From contig NC_060018.1 of NCBI RefSeq assembly GCF_021134715.1, positions 4,357,501 through 4,421,500 of the forward strand: a DNA stretch of 64,000 nucleotides, written 5' to 3'. Below are positions 18,787-30,440 of this stretch, piece after piece. Made by a program: the position numbers and the translations under genes. This stretch comes from Daphnia pulex (lineage: Eukaryota; Arthropoda; Branchiopoda; Diplostraca; Daphniidae). Every line of letters starts with the position of its first letter. Position 1 is the first letter of the stretch. The notes under the pieces are model-generated. The model was not told the DNA's origin and did no database searches. It saw only the letters and a list, made by a program, of their open reading frames with translations.

Positions 18787-21069
18787 CTAGGGAAGACCCA
18801 TCATGTCTAATAGATGGTTTAATCGCTCATTGAGCCATTCAGTAACGGAGGGATGCATCCCTTCAAGCCATCTGGCTGGCATGTGAGCATATCCAGAACG
18901 ACATCCCAATATACCACCACAAACAGCTCCATAAATACGACTCTGTCCACCAAGGAAGAGGATATTCGTTAGTTTTGTCTCAAAGTGCGGCTCTTTCTCT
19001 TCTAAACAGTGAAGGGCAGCACTAAGAACATGGGCAAGTTCATCCTTCATTTCGTTATTCTCCTCCTATTCAAATATTATGTGACGTACATGTTAAGCAT
19101 AGACATTTAAAAATTATTCAAAATTGGCTTACATAGGCTAAGTTGCCACTGTGGTAAATCTCACTCTCTACAAGATTCTGGTTAGTGACAGCTTCTTTAA
19201 TATTATCCATTTCACAACCCTAACAAAAAAAGTCATCACAATCTTGGAAAAGACCCATCCAATTTCCTATAAACTGAATTAAAGATTTGAAAAAAAAATG
19301 TAGTCATAAGAGAGAACTTACCTGTAATATCAAAGCTATAATCGAAGCCAGCAGTGACGTCGACTTAATAACACGTTCGTGATTATGGGTTGTGCGGCAG
19401 ACGCGAGTAGCATTAGATTGAACTTCTGTAAGATTGTAAAATTGGGGAAGACCGGACATGATGGCCATTGGTAAAGCGTGAAGATCTTCGCAGATGGCTT
19501 CATCAAAAAGTTTAGCTGTTTCGCTCGCTACCGCGTGAGGATCAATGGAGAAACGCTCTTGGCAAAGCAGCCGGTTCACGACACTAGAAGTGATTAACGG
19601 TTCGCTGTTAAGATCTTTAAGGCCCTTAGATGAGTAGTCAATCAAACGGCGAGCAAGCTCTAGCTCATCCAGAACGCCCGACCAGCGAAGAATGGAATCG
19701 AATATCAATAGCTAAAAACAAAGAACATAAATGGGAATTATAATTTGATGCCCAATTAACATTTTAGAACAACGAGAAATGGCTTGCCGCAAACTCAGAA
19801 ACGCAAGTTGTTTTCCCTCGTGGAAAGTGAGAGCGATGTTCATCCTGCACGATGGAATGGTGATCCAGTCTTCCACCGCCATAATAAAAATTTATTTCAT
19901 CAGTCATCAGGTACTCGGTAGCAACACCAAGGGTATCTCCAAGAACAGTACCGTAGATAAGTCCTAAAAATGAGAAACATTTACATGAAATCGCTAAATA
20001 AATTATAAGTATGTCTGTAACAAAAATAAAACTTTACCAATGATCTTGTCTCTTAAATCATCTGGACTGCATTTTGTGCCATGTGAAGGGAACAGAAGTG
20101 GTGTTTTGGCTCTGCTAGCTGGTTTTGATGTTTGTGTCAATGTCTGAACATACGAAGCTACGTTTTGTGTTCGGACATCGTCATCTAACTGGGAACGGGC
20201 CACATTTGAACGGATTCGAGGGAAATGGTTAAGCTGCCTAAATGTTAGTACTTCGGGTGCGTGTTCACGCAAGTACATCAGTAGCTGGTCGCTATTGTTA
20301 CAAACATCTTGTGGTGGATTTGTACACATGTTGTTACTAGCAACTAGCACAAACAAATTGGGATTAAGGCCCAACGAGCTAGGGATTGAACTTAAATAGT
20401 TGTGGGAAACATTCAATTTGGATAGTCTTTGTAACTTCCCAATTCCTTTAGGGAGACTTTGAAGTTGATTGAATGAAACATCTAGCATTTCAAGTTTTGG
20501 TAAAAGGCACATCTCTTCTGGAAGACAAATTAATTGATTCTCTCTTAAAAGTAATTCTTTTAGATGAAATAATAAGGCAATACTGGAGGGAATTTCTGTA
20601 AGTGAATTGTAAGAAAAATTTAAATGCGTCAAATGAGGAATCCTGAGAGCTAAGTTTGTAGATAAATGGCTAATGTTGTTAAAGGATCCATTGACATGTT
20701 GGTATAAGTTCACATTTTCCAAAATGGACCACGGCAAATCACTGAGGGATGCTTCAGTGTATTCTTGTTGAATGTGCTAGAGAAAATATTCAAAGTTAAA
20801 AAATTTTCTGTAAATATATATTTTTAAGAAGCAACATATTGTTACTCTTGACAGAGCGTATAACCATAGACTACAAGGTCTTGGTAAAATTTCGTAGTCT
20901 ATGGTATAACGATAAAGTAGAAATGCAATGCATGATGTACCTTAAGAAATTGGCTGTGTGTTACTTTTCGACTGAAATCAAGAATTCGATTTTCTTGTAA
21001 ATCTTTCAGCCATTCTTCATTTTCCACGTCTTTTTCAAGCTGTGAAGCATTTCCCATAACATTTCCCAT
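18787..21069 (-). CDS. Leucine-rich repeat protein fused to an ADP-ribosylglycohydrolase-like domain
   Basis: Exons (5' to 3'): 21069-20941, 20776-20038, 19963 to about 19770 (end uncertain), 19711-19322, 19219-19133, 19065-18787. The start MGNVMGNASQ would allow N-myristoylation. About five LRRs of the short LxxLxLxxNxLxxLP type fill residues 80-195. From about 285 the protein matches the ADP-ribosylglycohydrolase fold (DKIIGLIYGTVLGDTLGVA, QDEHRSHFPRG, LIFDSILRWSG, GAVCGGILGCRSGYAHMPA). The usual metal-binding GDWTDD motif is not found after HFPRG, the second motif GGDADTN is replaced by GGQSRIYG, and the NGAVMR-type motif by PMAIMSG, so the domain looks inactive. The splice after HFPRG could not be placed, leaving a possible small gap or frameshift there. 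Head to head with MTG1, 239 bp between starts. Confidence 0.75.
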
Positions 21070-21308
21070 TCGACTAGTTGGAACTTAAAACTCTTAACAA
21101 GTTTTGTTGACACGTCAAATTATTTTGACGGTTTTCTCCTATTGGTCACAACTCCACACATCGATAGAACGATCACGATACATACATCGAGCTGTCTGCT
21201 TTTGCTGAGCAGACGACATAAACAAAATAATTACATGTTTCAAAATATACGCTGTCGATACGGAAAAATAGAAGAAAAGCAAAATTTGTTTCGTTTAAAG
21301 TTAACTCA
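21070..21308. promoter_or_regulatory. Bidirectional promoter between LRR-ARH and MTG1
   Basis: Only 239 bp separate the two divergent start codons, so both 5' UTRs and promoters must lie here. It contains CATCGATAG and TATTTTGACGG stretches, but no clear TATA box. Confidence 0.6.
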
Positions 21309-22565
21309 ATGAAGAATTCTGTACGGTGGCAAGCAATCTTGCCTGAATTAAAAAAGAAATTCCGAAATGAGTTTGTCTTTCCAGAAAAAAAATCTACACA
21401 ATGGTTTCCCGGACACATGAATCGAGGTAAAAAAATCCTGTAAATTTAAAATAATTTTCCTAATCAATGAATAAATCATTACAGGTATGAAACAGATGGA
21501 GGCAAAATTGAAATTAGTTGATTGTGTGTTGGAAGTCCATGATGCAAGAATACCAATTTCTGGAAGAAATCCAAATCTTACCCATAGCTTTGTGGCCGCA
21601 AAACCATACATCTTAGTCTTAAATAAATGTGATTTAATACCTTCAGAATATCAGTCTACTATAATGTCTGCATTAAAGGAAAGAGAAAATATCCAGCACA
21701 TAATATTTACTAACTCAAAGCTAGATACATGTCCTGGACTAAAAGAGGTATACTTTTATTTACAATGTTCAATCCTTTCTGTTTGCATTATTGTTCTTTT
21801 TTTAGGTTACTAAGAGAGCTGCTCAACTTATTACTGAAACTGAAAGGTATAATAGAAGTGATGCTGTTGACTATAACCTGATGGTGTTTGGAGTACCAAA
21901 CGTTGGGAAATCATCTTTAATCAATGCTCTTCGTGGAGTCCACATGAGAAAGAAACGTGTACTACAAGTAGCTCCCGAAGCTGGTCTGACTAAGAATGTT
22001 CATGAACGAATTCGCGTTTGTAACAGCCCGGCTGTTTACCTTTTCGACACACCTGGCATTATGAATCCAAGGATAGCGACGATGGATGTTGGAATGCGTC
22101 TTGCTTCGTGTGGTCGGTTTTGAAACGTCCACACTAAATATCACGAATTTAATTTATTACAACAATTTTTTTGTTTTACTATAGCCTCATTTAAAGACCA
22201 TCTTGTTGGTGAAGAATCGGTAGTGGACTACTTGTTGTTTTGGTTGAACAAAAATGAAGAATTTGGCTACGTGGATTCGCTAGGATTGGAAGCCCCTACT
22301 GATAATGTAACTGAATTATTATTCTACATGTGTGTACAAAGGAATTTGCGGAGAAAAATACGACACGTTGATGGTAATGTTTTTTTTTTCCCCATCAAAG
22401 TACCGTGGTTATTTAAATACATACTTCTAATTTTTAGGAACCTACAAAGAATATCCGGACTTCAAAAGTGCAGCGCAAAGATTTTTATCTGAATTCCGAT
22501 CGACAAATTTTGGTAAAATCCTGCTAGATAAAGATTTATTAGACAGTCCGGTTAACGTTAGCTGA
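21309..22565 (+). CDS. MTG1: Mitochondrial ribosome-associated GTPase 1
   Basis: Exons 21309-21426, 21485-21747, 21806-22112, 22185-22373, 22438-22565 give 334 residues, the same length as the human protein. It is a circularly permuted GTPase of the YlqF/RbgA family: G4 (LNKCDLIP) comes first, then TNSK, then the P loop GVPNVGKSSL, and G3 DTPG. The N terminus (KKSTQWFPGHMNRGMKQM) carries the family's WFPGHM motif. Family members act in late assembly of the large mitochondrial ribosomal subunit at the inner membrane. All introns are 58-72 nt. AATAAA at 22588-22593 is 23 nt after the stop. Confidence 0.95.
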
Positions 22566-22587
22566 TGGGATATACATTAGAACGGCA

Positions 22588-22593
22588 AATAAA
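22588..22593 (+). promoter_or_regulatory. Candidate poly(A) signal of MTG1
   Basis: AATAAA, 23 nt after the MTG1 stop, inside the 167-bp gap between convergent MTG1 and the AGBL4-like gene. Confidence 0.6.
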
Positions 22594-22732
22594 CTAGAAT
22601 ATAATGCTGGTAATTGTTCTTAATCTCTTATAGAATGAAATTTCTTAACCGGTAGTCGAATACAGACAGAGCTCTAAGTCTCCATTACTGCTACCTATAA
22701 AGCTTATGCATCATCAATTACAAAATAGTGAA

Positions 22733-25424
22733 CTAAATAGAAGGAGAATTTCGCCTATGAAGTTGGCGCAGTTCTTTCCGACTCATTGTCAAGCTACTGA
22801 AATCGATTACGGATAGACTTGGAATGGATGGTACTTTCGGATCTGAGTTCCCTCCGCTAGACGACGACTGACCGTTGGAAAGTGGAGTTGTCGATCTTGA
22901 ATCCATCGAGTCTTTAACCTGAATTGTGACAGGTTTGCGTAAGAAAGGTCGGAAGGAAGGATTTTGGGTGAAACAAGGTTCAATTTCAAGAATCAATCGA
23001 TTAGCTCGACGATAAGAAGCGAAAGCTGAACCATCTCCTTCCTCGCCCTCTTTCCCGTCGATCCGGCTCGCGTGTTGCTTCCCTTCAGATCGAAAGTTGC
23101 GGTAGGTAGACTGAACTTCATACTTGGTTTTCTTCCGGCCAGGCGCCGGATGAAGAGACTGGATGTAACTGGCTGGAATGTGACCCACAATTTTATAATA
23201 TTCGAATAATGCCCTAGCCATATTTCTTCCAGCACGCTGATCTGTGTGTTCCAAACAGGATTTTTTAAATTGGAATTTATCAATTTCATAATTATAATCA
23301 ATCAAATATCTCTTACATCCTTCTTCGTCATAGAGAAGAATATCGGATGAATTAGGTAATTGGAAACCCATCATTGATATGAAAAAGCTGTAGACGTTTA
23401 CATGTTCCTTCACTGTGTGACTCAAAAACCTGGTAATAATAAAAAGGTGGTTAGTTTCCAGGTTAGAAATTCTGACATGTAGCGATTGCCAACAACAAAA
23501 AACTACCTCCGTGCCGTGCCAGACTTTAAGTTGTCCTTATTGTACATGCAGTTTCCCATGCAGAAATCCTCAACCGTCTGGGAATAAATTTTTCCAAACA
23601 ACAAATGCCGCTCGAACCTTTAACGGAAGTCTAAAGTTAATAACAATAGATTGAATACAATGAAAAGTGTTGGATGAGAAAGTGAACCTCAGGAAGTCGT
23701 CGTAGGAATTGCCGTATAGAAAGGTTCCCAATAAGGAATGATGAGCATGTAAATCCAAAATGAATTCCAAATTTGAATCCTTTTTAGATTTGCCAATAAC
23801 AATTAGTTTATAAAGATATACAGTAATATAGAATATATTTTGTAAATATTGACCAGGCATACCGGTTGTTCGTCCAAGTGTCGAATAGCATCCATTGCTG
23901 CTTTGACGGTCGGATGGAAGTATTCTGAATAATCATTCCAGACCCTATTTAAGTCTGCGCCCACCATCGATGATCTATCCGTTTAAGAAAAAATTTAAAT
24001 GCTGAATCACTATATCCTTCTAACAACTGTGGCGGTATAAGTGTAATAATACCTTTCGTTGCCGTTAAACACGCCGTCTGGATTAATCATAGGAATGATT
24101 TTGAATTCAATAAATTCCCGGAGAGCTCTGGCGATAGGTTCAGAACTCACGAGAAAATCAATCAGCCCTGCGTATAATTATTTTGAGATCTTAAAATAAA
24201 TTCAGCAAAGCACATAGTCTGAATTACTTTACCTTGACAAACAATCGATGCAGGAGATTCGCCCGGATGCGAACGACAAATAATAAAAACAGTTTTCTTC
24301 CGGAGAGGTTTCGTTTCCTCGTCGCTTTCCGTTGCTTGGTTGGTGATAGTCAGTAAATCAACAGGCCGGTTTTGCTGATAAAACAGTAATAAAATCAATT
24401 TTAAAGTTGGTTAATCGATTAGAAAATAAATTACAATGGTGTGGCCGATGATTTCACGGTGGATAATGGATGGGAAATGTTCGTCAATCAAATCCAAATA
24501 GAATTGCAGTTTAGAGAAAGAGTACGGATAAGTCAGAGCAACTTGATAAACATCTTCTTCAACGTCAAAGTTGAGGGCCAAACTCAGGATGTATCGGTCG
24601 CCATGATGCGGAGATTGGTGATAGAAAACTTGCGTTGTCGGCATTCTTTCCCTTGATCGAACAACATTTGGGCAATCAAATAAAATCTTGCGCAAATTTT
24701 ACAAATTCTAGTTACCAATGGGGTCGAGTGATGGATTTGATTAGCGGAGTCAACCCAGCGCTAAGTAATGTGGATTCTCTGCTAAAGTTGATGATGTTCA
24801 AAATAACCCTCTAAAATGGAGTCAAGATGTCGGAATTAACCTGTGCAAAATTGTACAAGAAAACTCGGGTTTCTTACCTGATCAAGGCGAACATTGTCGA
24901 TGGTAAAATTGAACCAAAAGCGGTGACGGGGATTGCAAGAATCTGAGCGAACATAGAGGTCGTATTCAAACTCGCTGATGTAGTCAACCCTACCGAGATT
25001 TCCTAAAAATAAGTCATGAAAACGTGATAAGCCGACAACTTAAAGAATATAATAGAAATATAAACACTTGCCAGTTTCAAAGGAAGCGTCGAGGCAAAGA
25101 TGACCTTAAATTTTGTCGAAAAAATGAAATTGGTATTATTCAATTTGTAATTGAATGATGTCCAAGCAAACCTTTCTTGGCTTTTCCGGAATGCCCTGGA
25201 GGTCTCATTACCATTCGCGTCACGTTGCCGGTTCCGTCTTCCTCGTCGCTCTCCTCGCTTTCTGTAGGGGAGAAACGTGATGGGGTCGAAACAATCAAAA
25301 ATTTTAAAAAATAAAACAGAAATATAAAAATCGAAAGCCTGTGCAAAGAGAACTAAACGAGACCAGCTTTGGAGAACATGTTGGTATGTTCCAGCGGATC
25401 GTACGGGAGCAAACATCCGGCCAT
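22733..25424 (-). CDS. AGBL4: Cytosolic carboxypeptidase 6-like (M14 metallocarboxypeptidase), catalytic Glu apparently missing
   Basis: Thirteen exons: 25424-25364 (first exon tentative), 25261-25172, 25104-25072, 25002-24878, 24810-24716, 24651-24435, 24374-24233, 24167-24053, 23974-23863, 23779-23688, 23617-23507, 23429-23317, 23241-22733; 604 residues. The N-terminal CCP domain ([35 protein letters not shown]) and the peptidase domain match the CCP6 family, which trims glutamates from tubulin and other proteins. Zinc ligands are present: H243 and E246 in SHPGES, H341 in DLHAHH. Substrate-binding DLNR (about 300-303) is kept. In the block that should read YTLEVS the protein reads YSFFIS, so F414 sits where the catalytic Glu is expected. 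One intron has a GC-AG border (GCAAGT donor at 25071). The C-terminal 150 residues are Ser-rich and family-variable. Confidence 0.85.
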
Positions 25425-27030
25425 GGCAAATCTTGTCTGGTAAATGACGTTGTGCTCGCCACTCGAACGTGTTGAGAAGGACTGTCGGAACTGGTATTTT
25501 GTCCCTCTTTCGTGAAATATCGAACGCCATCCGATATAATACCACACATCACGACCAGGGGGGGATCAAGCGCCGTAGTTTGGTAAATTTTTATATTTCT
25601 TTTTTCTTCTCTTGCTGACGTGCGCTGTTGATTTAAGAGGTCCCCATCACGTTTTTCCAAGGGGCCGTAGGCGACGCCGGTGACCAAATGGGTTCCAGTA
25701 TTTTTATTTCTTTTCCGTGGGGATTAAGTGCGGCAGTATTCCGAGACATGAGAATCAATAGAACTCTACCTGTTCATACCTTGAGCACGCTATCAATCAA
25801 CCGGTAGGTAAGGACCAAATGATATCCGGCCTTTGGTTGATGATGTGTTACAGCAAACAGAAATAAGTATAGGCTCAGCTACATGTGAATAGCGCAGCAT
25901 ATGCTCCAATTCACACATATAAAACCAATGGGTTCGAAGGTGGTGGTGGGGTGCAAGTGGTAGGTAGTGCTACTATTTACTGCAGGTGGAGCCAGATGGG
26001 TTTTCACTTGCCATGGTCATTACGTTACCAGTGGACTATGACCGATCGTCGAGCATGAGAGTCGACACTACTAATAACAGTCTCTACAAATACAGTGAGC
26101 GATATGAACAGCTTACCTGCACGATTAGTAGCCATAACTGAACGACTGTTGGGTAATTTAGTCTACTTGAGCAAATATGGAGTGCAGAGCTAATCACTTT
26201 TTCCTTCGACCAACTTAAGCTAAGGCCTTAGTCTTGTGACGAAAGCCCGCAGTAAGTAAACCGATGGTTGCCTAGGTGACGCCCATCAAACAGCAAATAA
26301 ACTTGTTACTTCGCATGGCAACGCATAAGTTGCCCGGAGGAGAAACGTAAGGTAAGATCCTTATCGTGTGGGAACTTAAAAAATTTTTATTTTGAATATT
26401 AGCTTGATATGATCCAACTCGGAAGGTGAGATTGAGAGACGAAACACGGGAGTTCTTACACTCTCTCATTCCTCCCCAACCGGTCCATAGCCAATTGAAA
26501 ATAAGAGACGTTCACGATATTTTCAAAAAAAAGCGCACACTTCAACAAACAGTGCTTTAAAAAAAGGGGGGAAATATAAAGCAAGTGGCCAAAGAATTTT
26601 CAGTGAAATGAAAATTCTTACGGTGGGCCGCCAACGCAATTGATTCTCACTTCCTCCAAACAATACTGTTGCAACGATACGCAGCGAATGAGAAAATAAA
26701 AAAGGAAAGGGACAAGCCATGGAATTACTGAGAATATATACTTTAAAAAGAGAAAAAGTTCGAAAGCTGCTTTGTGTGAAATTATTATTTTTTTTTTTGT
26801 GTTTGTTTGTTTTTTTCTTCTACTCGTTCTCCGATTTTGTTTCTTTTAATTTTTTTTTTTTTTACTGCGGCCGAGGAATATACCTGGAGATTCTTTCTAA
26901 TCAAAGCTGATTCTTTCCGTTCTTCTGGGCATGGGTGGACACGTCTGGCCTTAAAACAATGCGCTGGGGACTAGGATTTCCATCGGCGGATTTCTTTTTG
27001 TGTTGGTGTCGTCGTCGTCGTCTGTCTTTT
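25425..27030. other. Intergenic region between AGBL4-like 5' end and SFRP 3' end
   Basis: This holds the AGBL4-like promoter and 5' UTR near 25430-25700 and probably the 3' flank of the SFRP gene. T-rich runs occur at 26780-26870. No other coding exon was found. Confidence 0.5.
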
Positions 27031-27040
27031 TATTTTTCTT

Positions 27041-27047
27041 TATTGAA
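27041..27047 (-). promoter_or_regulatory. Candidate poly(A) signal of SFRP
   Basis: CTTTATT on the plus strand gives AATAAAG on the minus strand, about 210 nt after the SFRP stop. Confidence 0.35.
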
Positions 27048-27253
27048 GTTGGTGTTGATGGCGCACCGATTGTCCTTGAAGATGGTGATTATCTGCTCTG
27101 TTTCGGCTCCTCTGTCCTTGTCCCCGGCCTTTCCGAGTCGTCGAGACTGTCGTCGGGGCTGCTGTTGTTGTTGTTGTAGTGCTGGTAGTTGTCCTCTCGC
27201 GCATTTGCTTACCCCTCCGCTGGCGATCTGTTGTTGCGCAAATGTCAAATCGA

Positions 27254-29743
27254 TTAGTTGCCTTTTCGTCTCAAGACGATATGATTTTTCTCGGATTTAC
27301 CGTTGCCCTCGATAATCGAAGGCGCCGTCTCGGATGCGAAAACGGCTTTAGGATCCGAGCAGTTGAATTGTTTGAAAGCTTTGACCGCACTCCGAATTGC
27401 CTATTTCAATTAGAACCAAGAAAATAGATTGTGGCATTAAGAAACCTGTTTTTTTTTTTTTTTTTCGTTGTTGTTGATGCTTAAAGAAACTTGTTTCACT
27501 GGTATGTGTACTCACTTTGGATCTTTTTGTCCAAGGTAGGATGAGAGTGGGAACCAATTGGCCGTTGCGCTGGACGCCCATTACCAGGAAACGATCGCCT
27601 CCGTTGCTTCCGCCTGCCGCTGTCCGGCTTAGCGCTACCGTATTGAAGTGATCGGTGCAGCAGTCGTCGCCCAGTTCCATAATGAGATTGGGGCGTTGGT
27701 TGCGGCGCCATTCCTCGCGCATTTCAGTTGACATTTTCAACATTTTGGATTTCTTGCCGCTAACTTTGTTGCGTCGAACGCGTCGAAGTTTAGTCCGCGC
27801 AACTGGAAAGAATAAATAAATCAAAATTGTTGAAATTTCTTCATCCACCTGGAAATCAATTTGAACTCACCGAAATCTGCGCGGCAATAATTGTCCATGA
27901 TATTTTCATAAGTATCGACTTCTTCGCAGGCCTGGCAATCACTTGCTGTAAGAAGAAAAACACAAGAAAAAGAATGAAAAATCTGAGGTAAGAAAAGGTA
28001 TTGACCTTTTTTCCATCCTGTGCAGACGAACCAAGGCTATACACACATTTCCTGCGCCAAGACACACAAAGCCAGCGAGCGAGAGAGAGAGAGAGAGAGA
28101 TAGACGTGTATGTTGATAATATGCAAACGAGACTGGGAGCAGCCCAAGCCATCGTGATCTCCTTCATTTGCATTTAGATAGCCAGAGGGCCAAACGTGAA
28201 CAAACACACACACACATACGAATATTAACAGGAAGACTTTTCTCTCCCTTCTTCTTCTTCTGTTTCATTCTTTTGTTGTTGTTTGTTTTTCTTTGGAAGC
28301 AGCCACCTCCCCCCACTGCAAAATGATATAATAACAAAACTGTTTCGTGTAATCATCAACATCATCAGCTCTTTTGTTTGTTCAACACGGTCAGGCTCCT
28401 GGCTCCTCCCCTCTTCATAATGAGAAATGTAATGGAAAGACGCTTGGGTGGAAGGGATTTTTAGACACACAAGTGACGGATCGATTTACTATACACTATT
28501 CGGTGGGTCACGTAACGCGTCACTTAAAGATAAGACAATCCAAGGCAGGCAGGCCAGTTTGAGGGAACTAGCAGCTTGGCTTTAGGGCGCTACCCACCCT
28601 AGTATACATTCAATTCATCAGTCTCTACAGCAGCAGCAGCAGCTCACGGTGGCGCTTGTTCCAAAAGTTCCAACTAAAAACCATCGACTCGAACTGGAAA
28701 AAAAGGGAGAAAAGAAGCCAGCCCAGCTGGATTCTTTAGTGAACCCTTCCCGTTGTAACTCTTAGCTAGGACCAAAAGTCGAAAAAAAAAGTAAATGTTG
28801 AGGTTTTCGGGGTCATGTTTACGAGCTGTGTGTTGGGGACAGACAGCATCCGTGCGATCGCCTATCAGGTGAAGCAGCAGGGGGCGTCTGGGAGCTGTCA
28901 GACACGTTAAAGCACACACATACACAACACACATAGGCCCACCACGCCAGTCAAGAAAAAAAGGAAAAAAACCTGACAAACGACAGTTAAACTAAAGGTT
29001 TCTGTTTCTCTCCAAAGTTTCCTTCCCTCGTCCGTCCGTCGCCCCTTGCCCGTTCTATTTTCTCTTCGTAATATAATTCAGGACTTCACATGAATGGTGG
29101 AGCTGGTTGATTATGCGTATACCTTCAGATGAAGAGCCAGAAGAGAGAGGTCCGATGCACATGTCGTTATCCAGCGGGAATTTGTCGCATCGGAGCATAT
29201 CTGGCCACGGATAGCCGTAAGTCTTCATGCGTCCTTCGCAGCCCTGTCGAACACGCTCGCAGAGGCCCCGACAGGGATAGATGGGACGATCGAGACACAC
29301 GGGACTGTTTGGAGACGAAAAGAGAAAAAAGTCAACATCAGCAGCGCCAAAGAGATAAAATAATTAAAATGGATGCTTTACCTAAAGAGAGAGCAGAGGA
29401 AGAGCTGGGTGTCGGCATGGCAGCGGACGTTGAGAAGTGGGACCCATGAGGCCGCCTGTTGGATGACTTCGGCCATCGAGTCGTGATCCAGGAGATTGGG
29501 CAATCGCATTTTGGAATAACGAATGCCGTGACAGAGGGACAAGTTGCGCGGAATGTCCAGGCAGGTAGGCTGAGCAGCCCGGCCACCACCCACACCCCAA
29601 TCGGGAAAGAAAGTGTCACCTCCAGCGCCTCCGCCGCCACCGCCGATGACGCCTCCGATGCTGCTCAATGATGAGCCGTTGCCATGGCAACTGCTGACAA
29701 AGACGTAAACCAGGAGACAACTCACAGGCAACCAACTGGCCAT
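27254..29743 (-). CDS. Secreted frizzled-related protein
   Basis: Exons 29743-29382, 29304-29123, 27945-27871, 27802-27516, 27400-27254 give 350 residues. A signal peptide (MASWLPVSCLLVYVFVSSCH) is followed by a Gly-rich spacer (residues 27-55), then a frizzled CRD with all ten cysteines (61, 71, 108, 117, 124, 132, 136, 143, 160, 170) and the diagnostic PWPDMLRCDKFP. A netrin-like domain starts near residue 183 (DCQACEEVDTYENIMDNYC) and contains CCTDHFNTV and a basic C-terminal tail. Such proteins bind Wnts outside the cell and modulate Wnt signalling. The longest intron is 1177 bp and carries a (GA)10 tract. Subfamily (SFRP1/2/5 versus 3/4) is not assigned with certainty; the CRD resembles the 1/2/5 group. 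Confidence 0.93.
28081..28100. repeat. (GA)10 microsatellite in SFRP intron 2
   Basis: Uninterrupted GA dinucleotides; intronic. Confidence 0.9.
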
Positions 29744-30440
29744 CGCGAATCAACTGCAAACAACAATCGGACCGAGAGAGAGAGAGTTTCAGGCTTCAAC
29801 AACCAAATTCAGGGGATTTTCCGTCCAACGTCGCAATAGCCGTCCGTTGGTTAGTTGGCGACCGCACAATGTTGTTTGGGAGAATCAAATGCGATAGTCG
29901 GACGATGGTCCCGCATCCAACAGTGCCGGGACGAGAAACGGCGTCGAAATTACCATCCAGGCGTCGATGTCGGTTGAGCTCACTACTACGACTACAACAG
30001 TGCTCAGTCTGTTTGGGTTGGCATAGACGGGCGCTCCTTTGTTTTCCGAAAACAGTCACAAGTAGGCGGGGCACACCACGGACGGGCAGATCAGTTCTAG
30101 ATGATTGGCGCCGATGAGAGGAAACACACCAACTGGATCGCGCAACAATCACGGCTGACTCTCTCGCTGCAATAGTTCCTGCTGGTGTTTAAGAAAGGAG
30201 GATCGTGAGAAGATCGTGTCTTTCTGCGACCCCGACTGGAATGGAACTGAGCCAGTCATGAGCTGAGCAGCTGACATTTGAGGAGCCTGAGCGGATGAGA
30301 CACACGGAGAAACTCTCCTCCCCTTCTCTTCCCCTTCCTCTCTCTCTCTCTCTTTCCCTTCCCCTTTCATTCTCTCTCTCTCTCCCTCGCTCTCATGCAG
30401 TCTCTGACTTTCTTGTTGGGCAAACATTTCATTCTATTTG
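29744..30440 (-). promoter_or_regulatory. SFRP 5' UTR and promoter region
   Basis: The sequence directly upstream of the SFRP start codon has no competing gene. It contains CT-rich tracts (30338-30395), typical of the TATA-less arthropod promoters seen elsewhere in this window. No TATA box was identified and the transcription start is unknown. Confidence 0.4.

Noticed and set aside
23249-23316. Insertion of about 25 residues ([17 protein letters not shown] type) in the AGBL4-like protein
   Set aside because: It is an intron: a GTAAGA donor at 23316 and a CACACAG acceptor before 23241 restore the family sequence [14 protein letters not shown].
29129-29671. Plus-strand open frames over the SFRP exons
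   Set aside because: They are antisense shadows of the CRD-coding exons.
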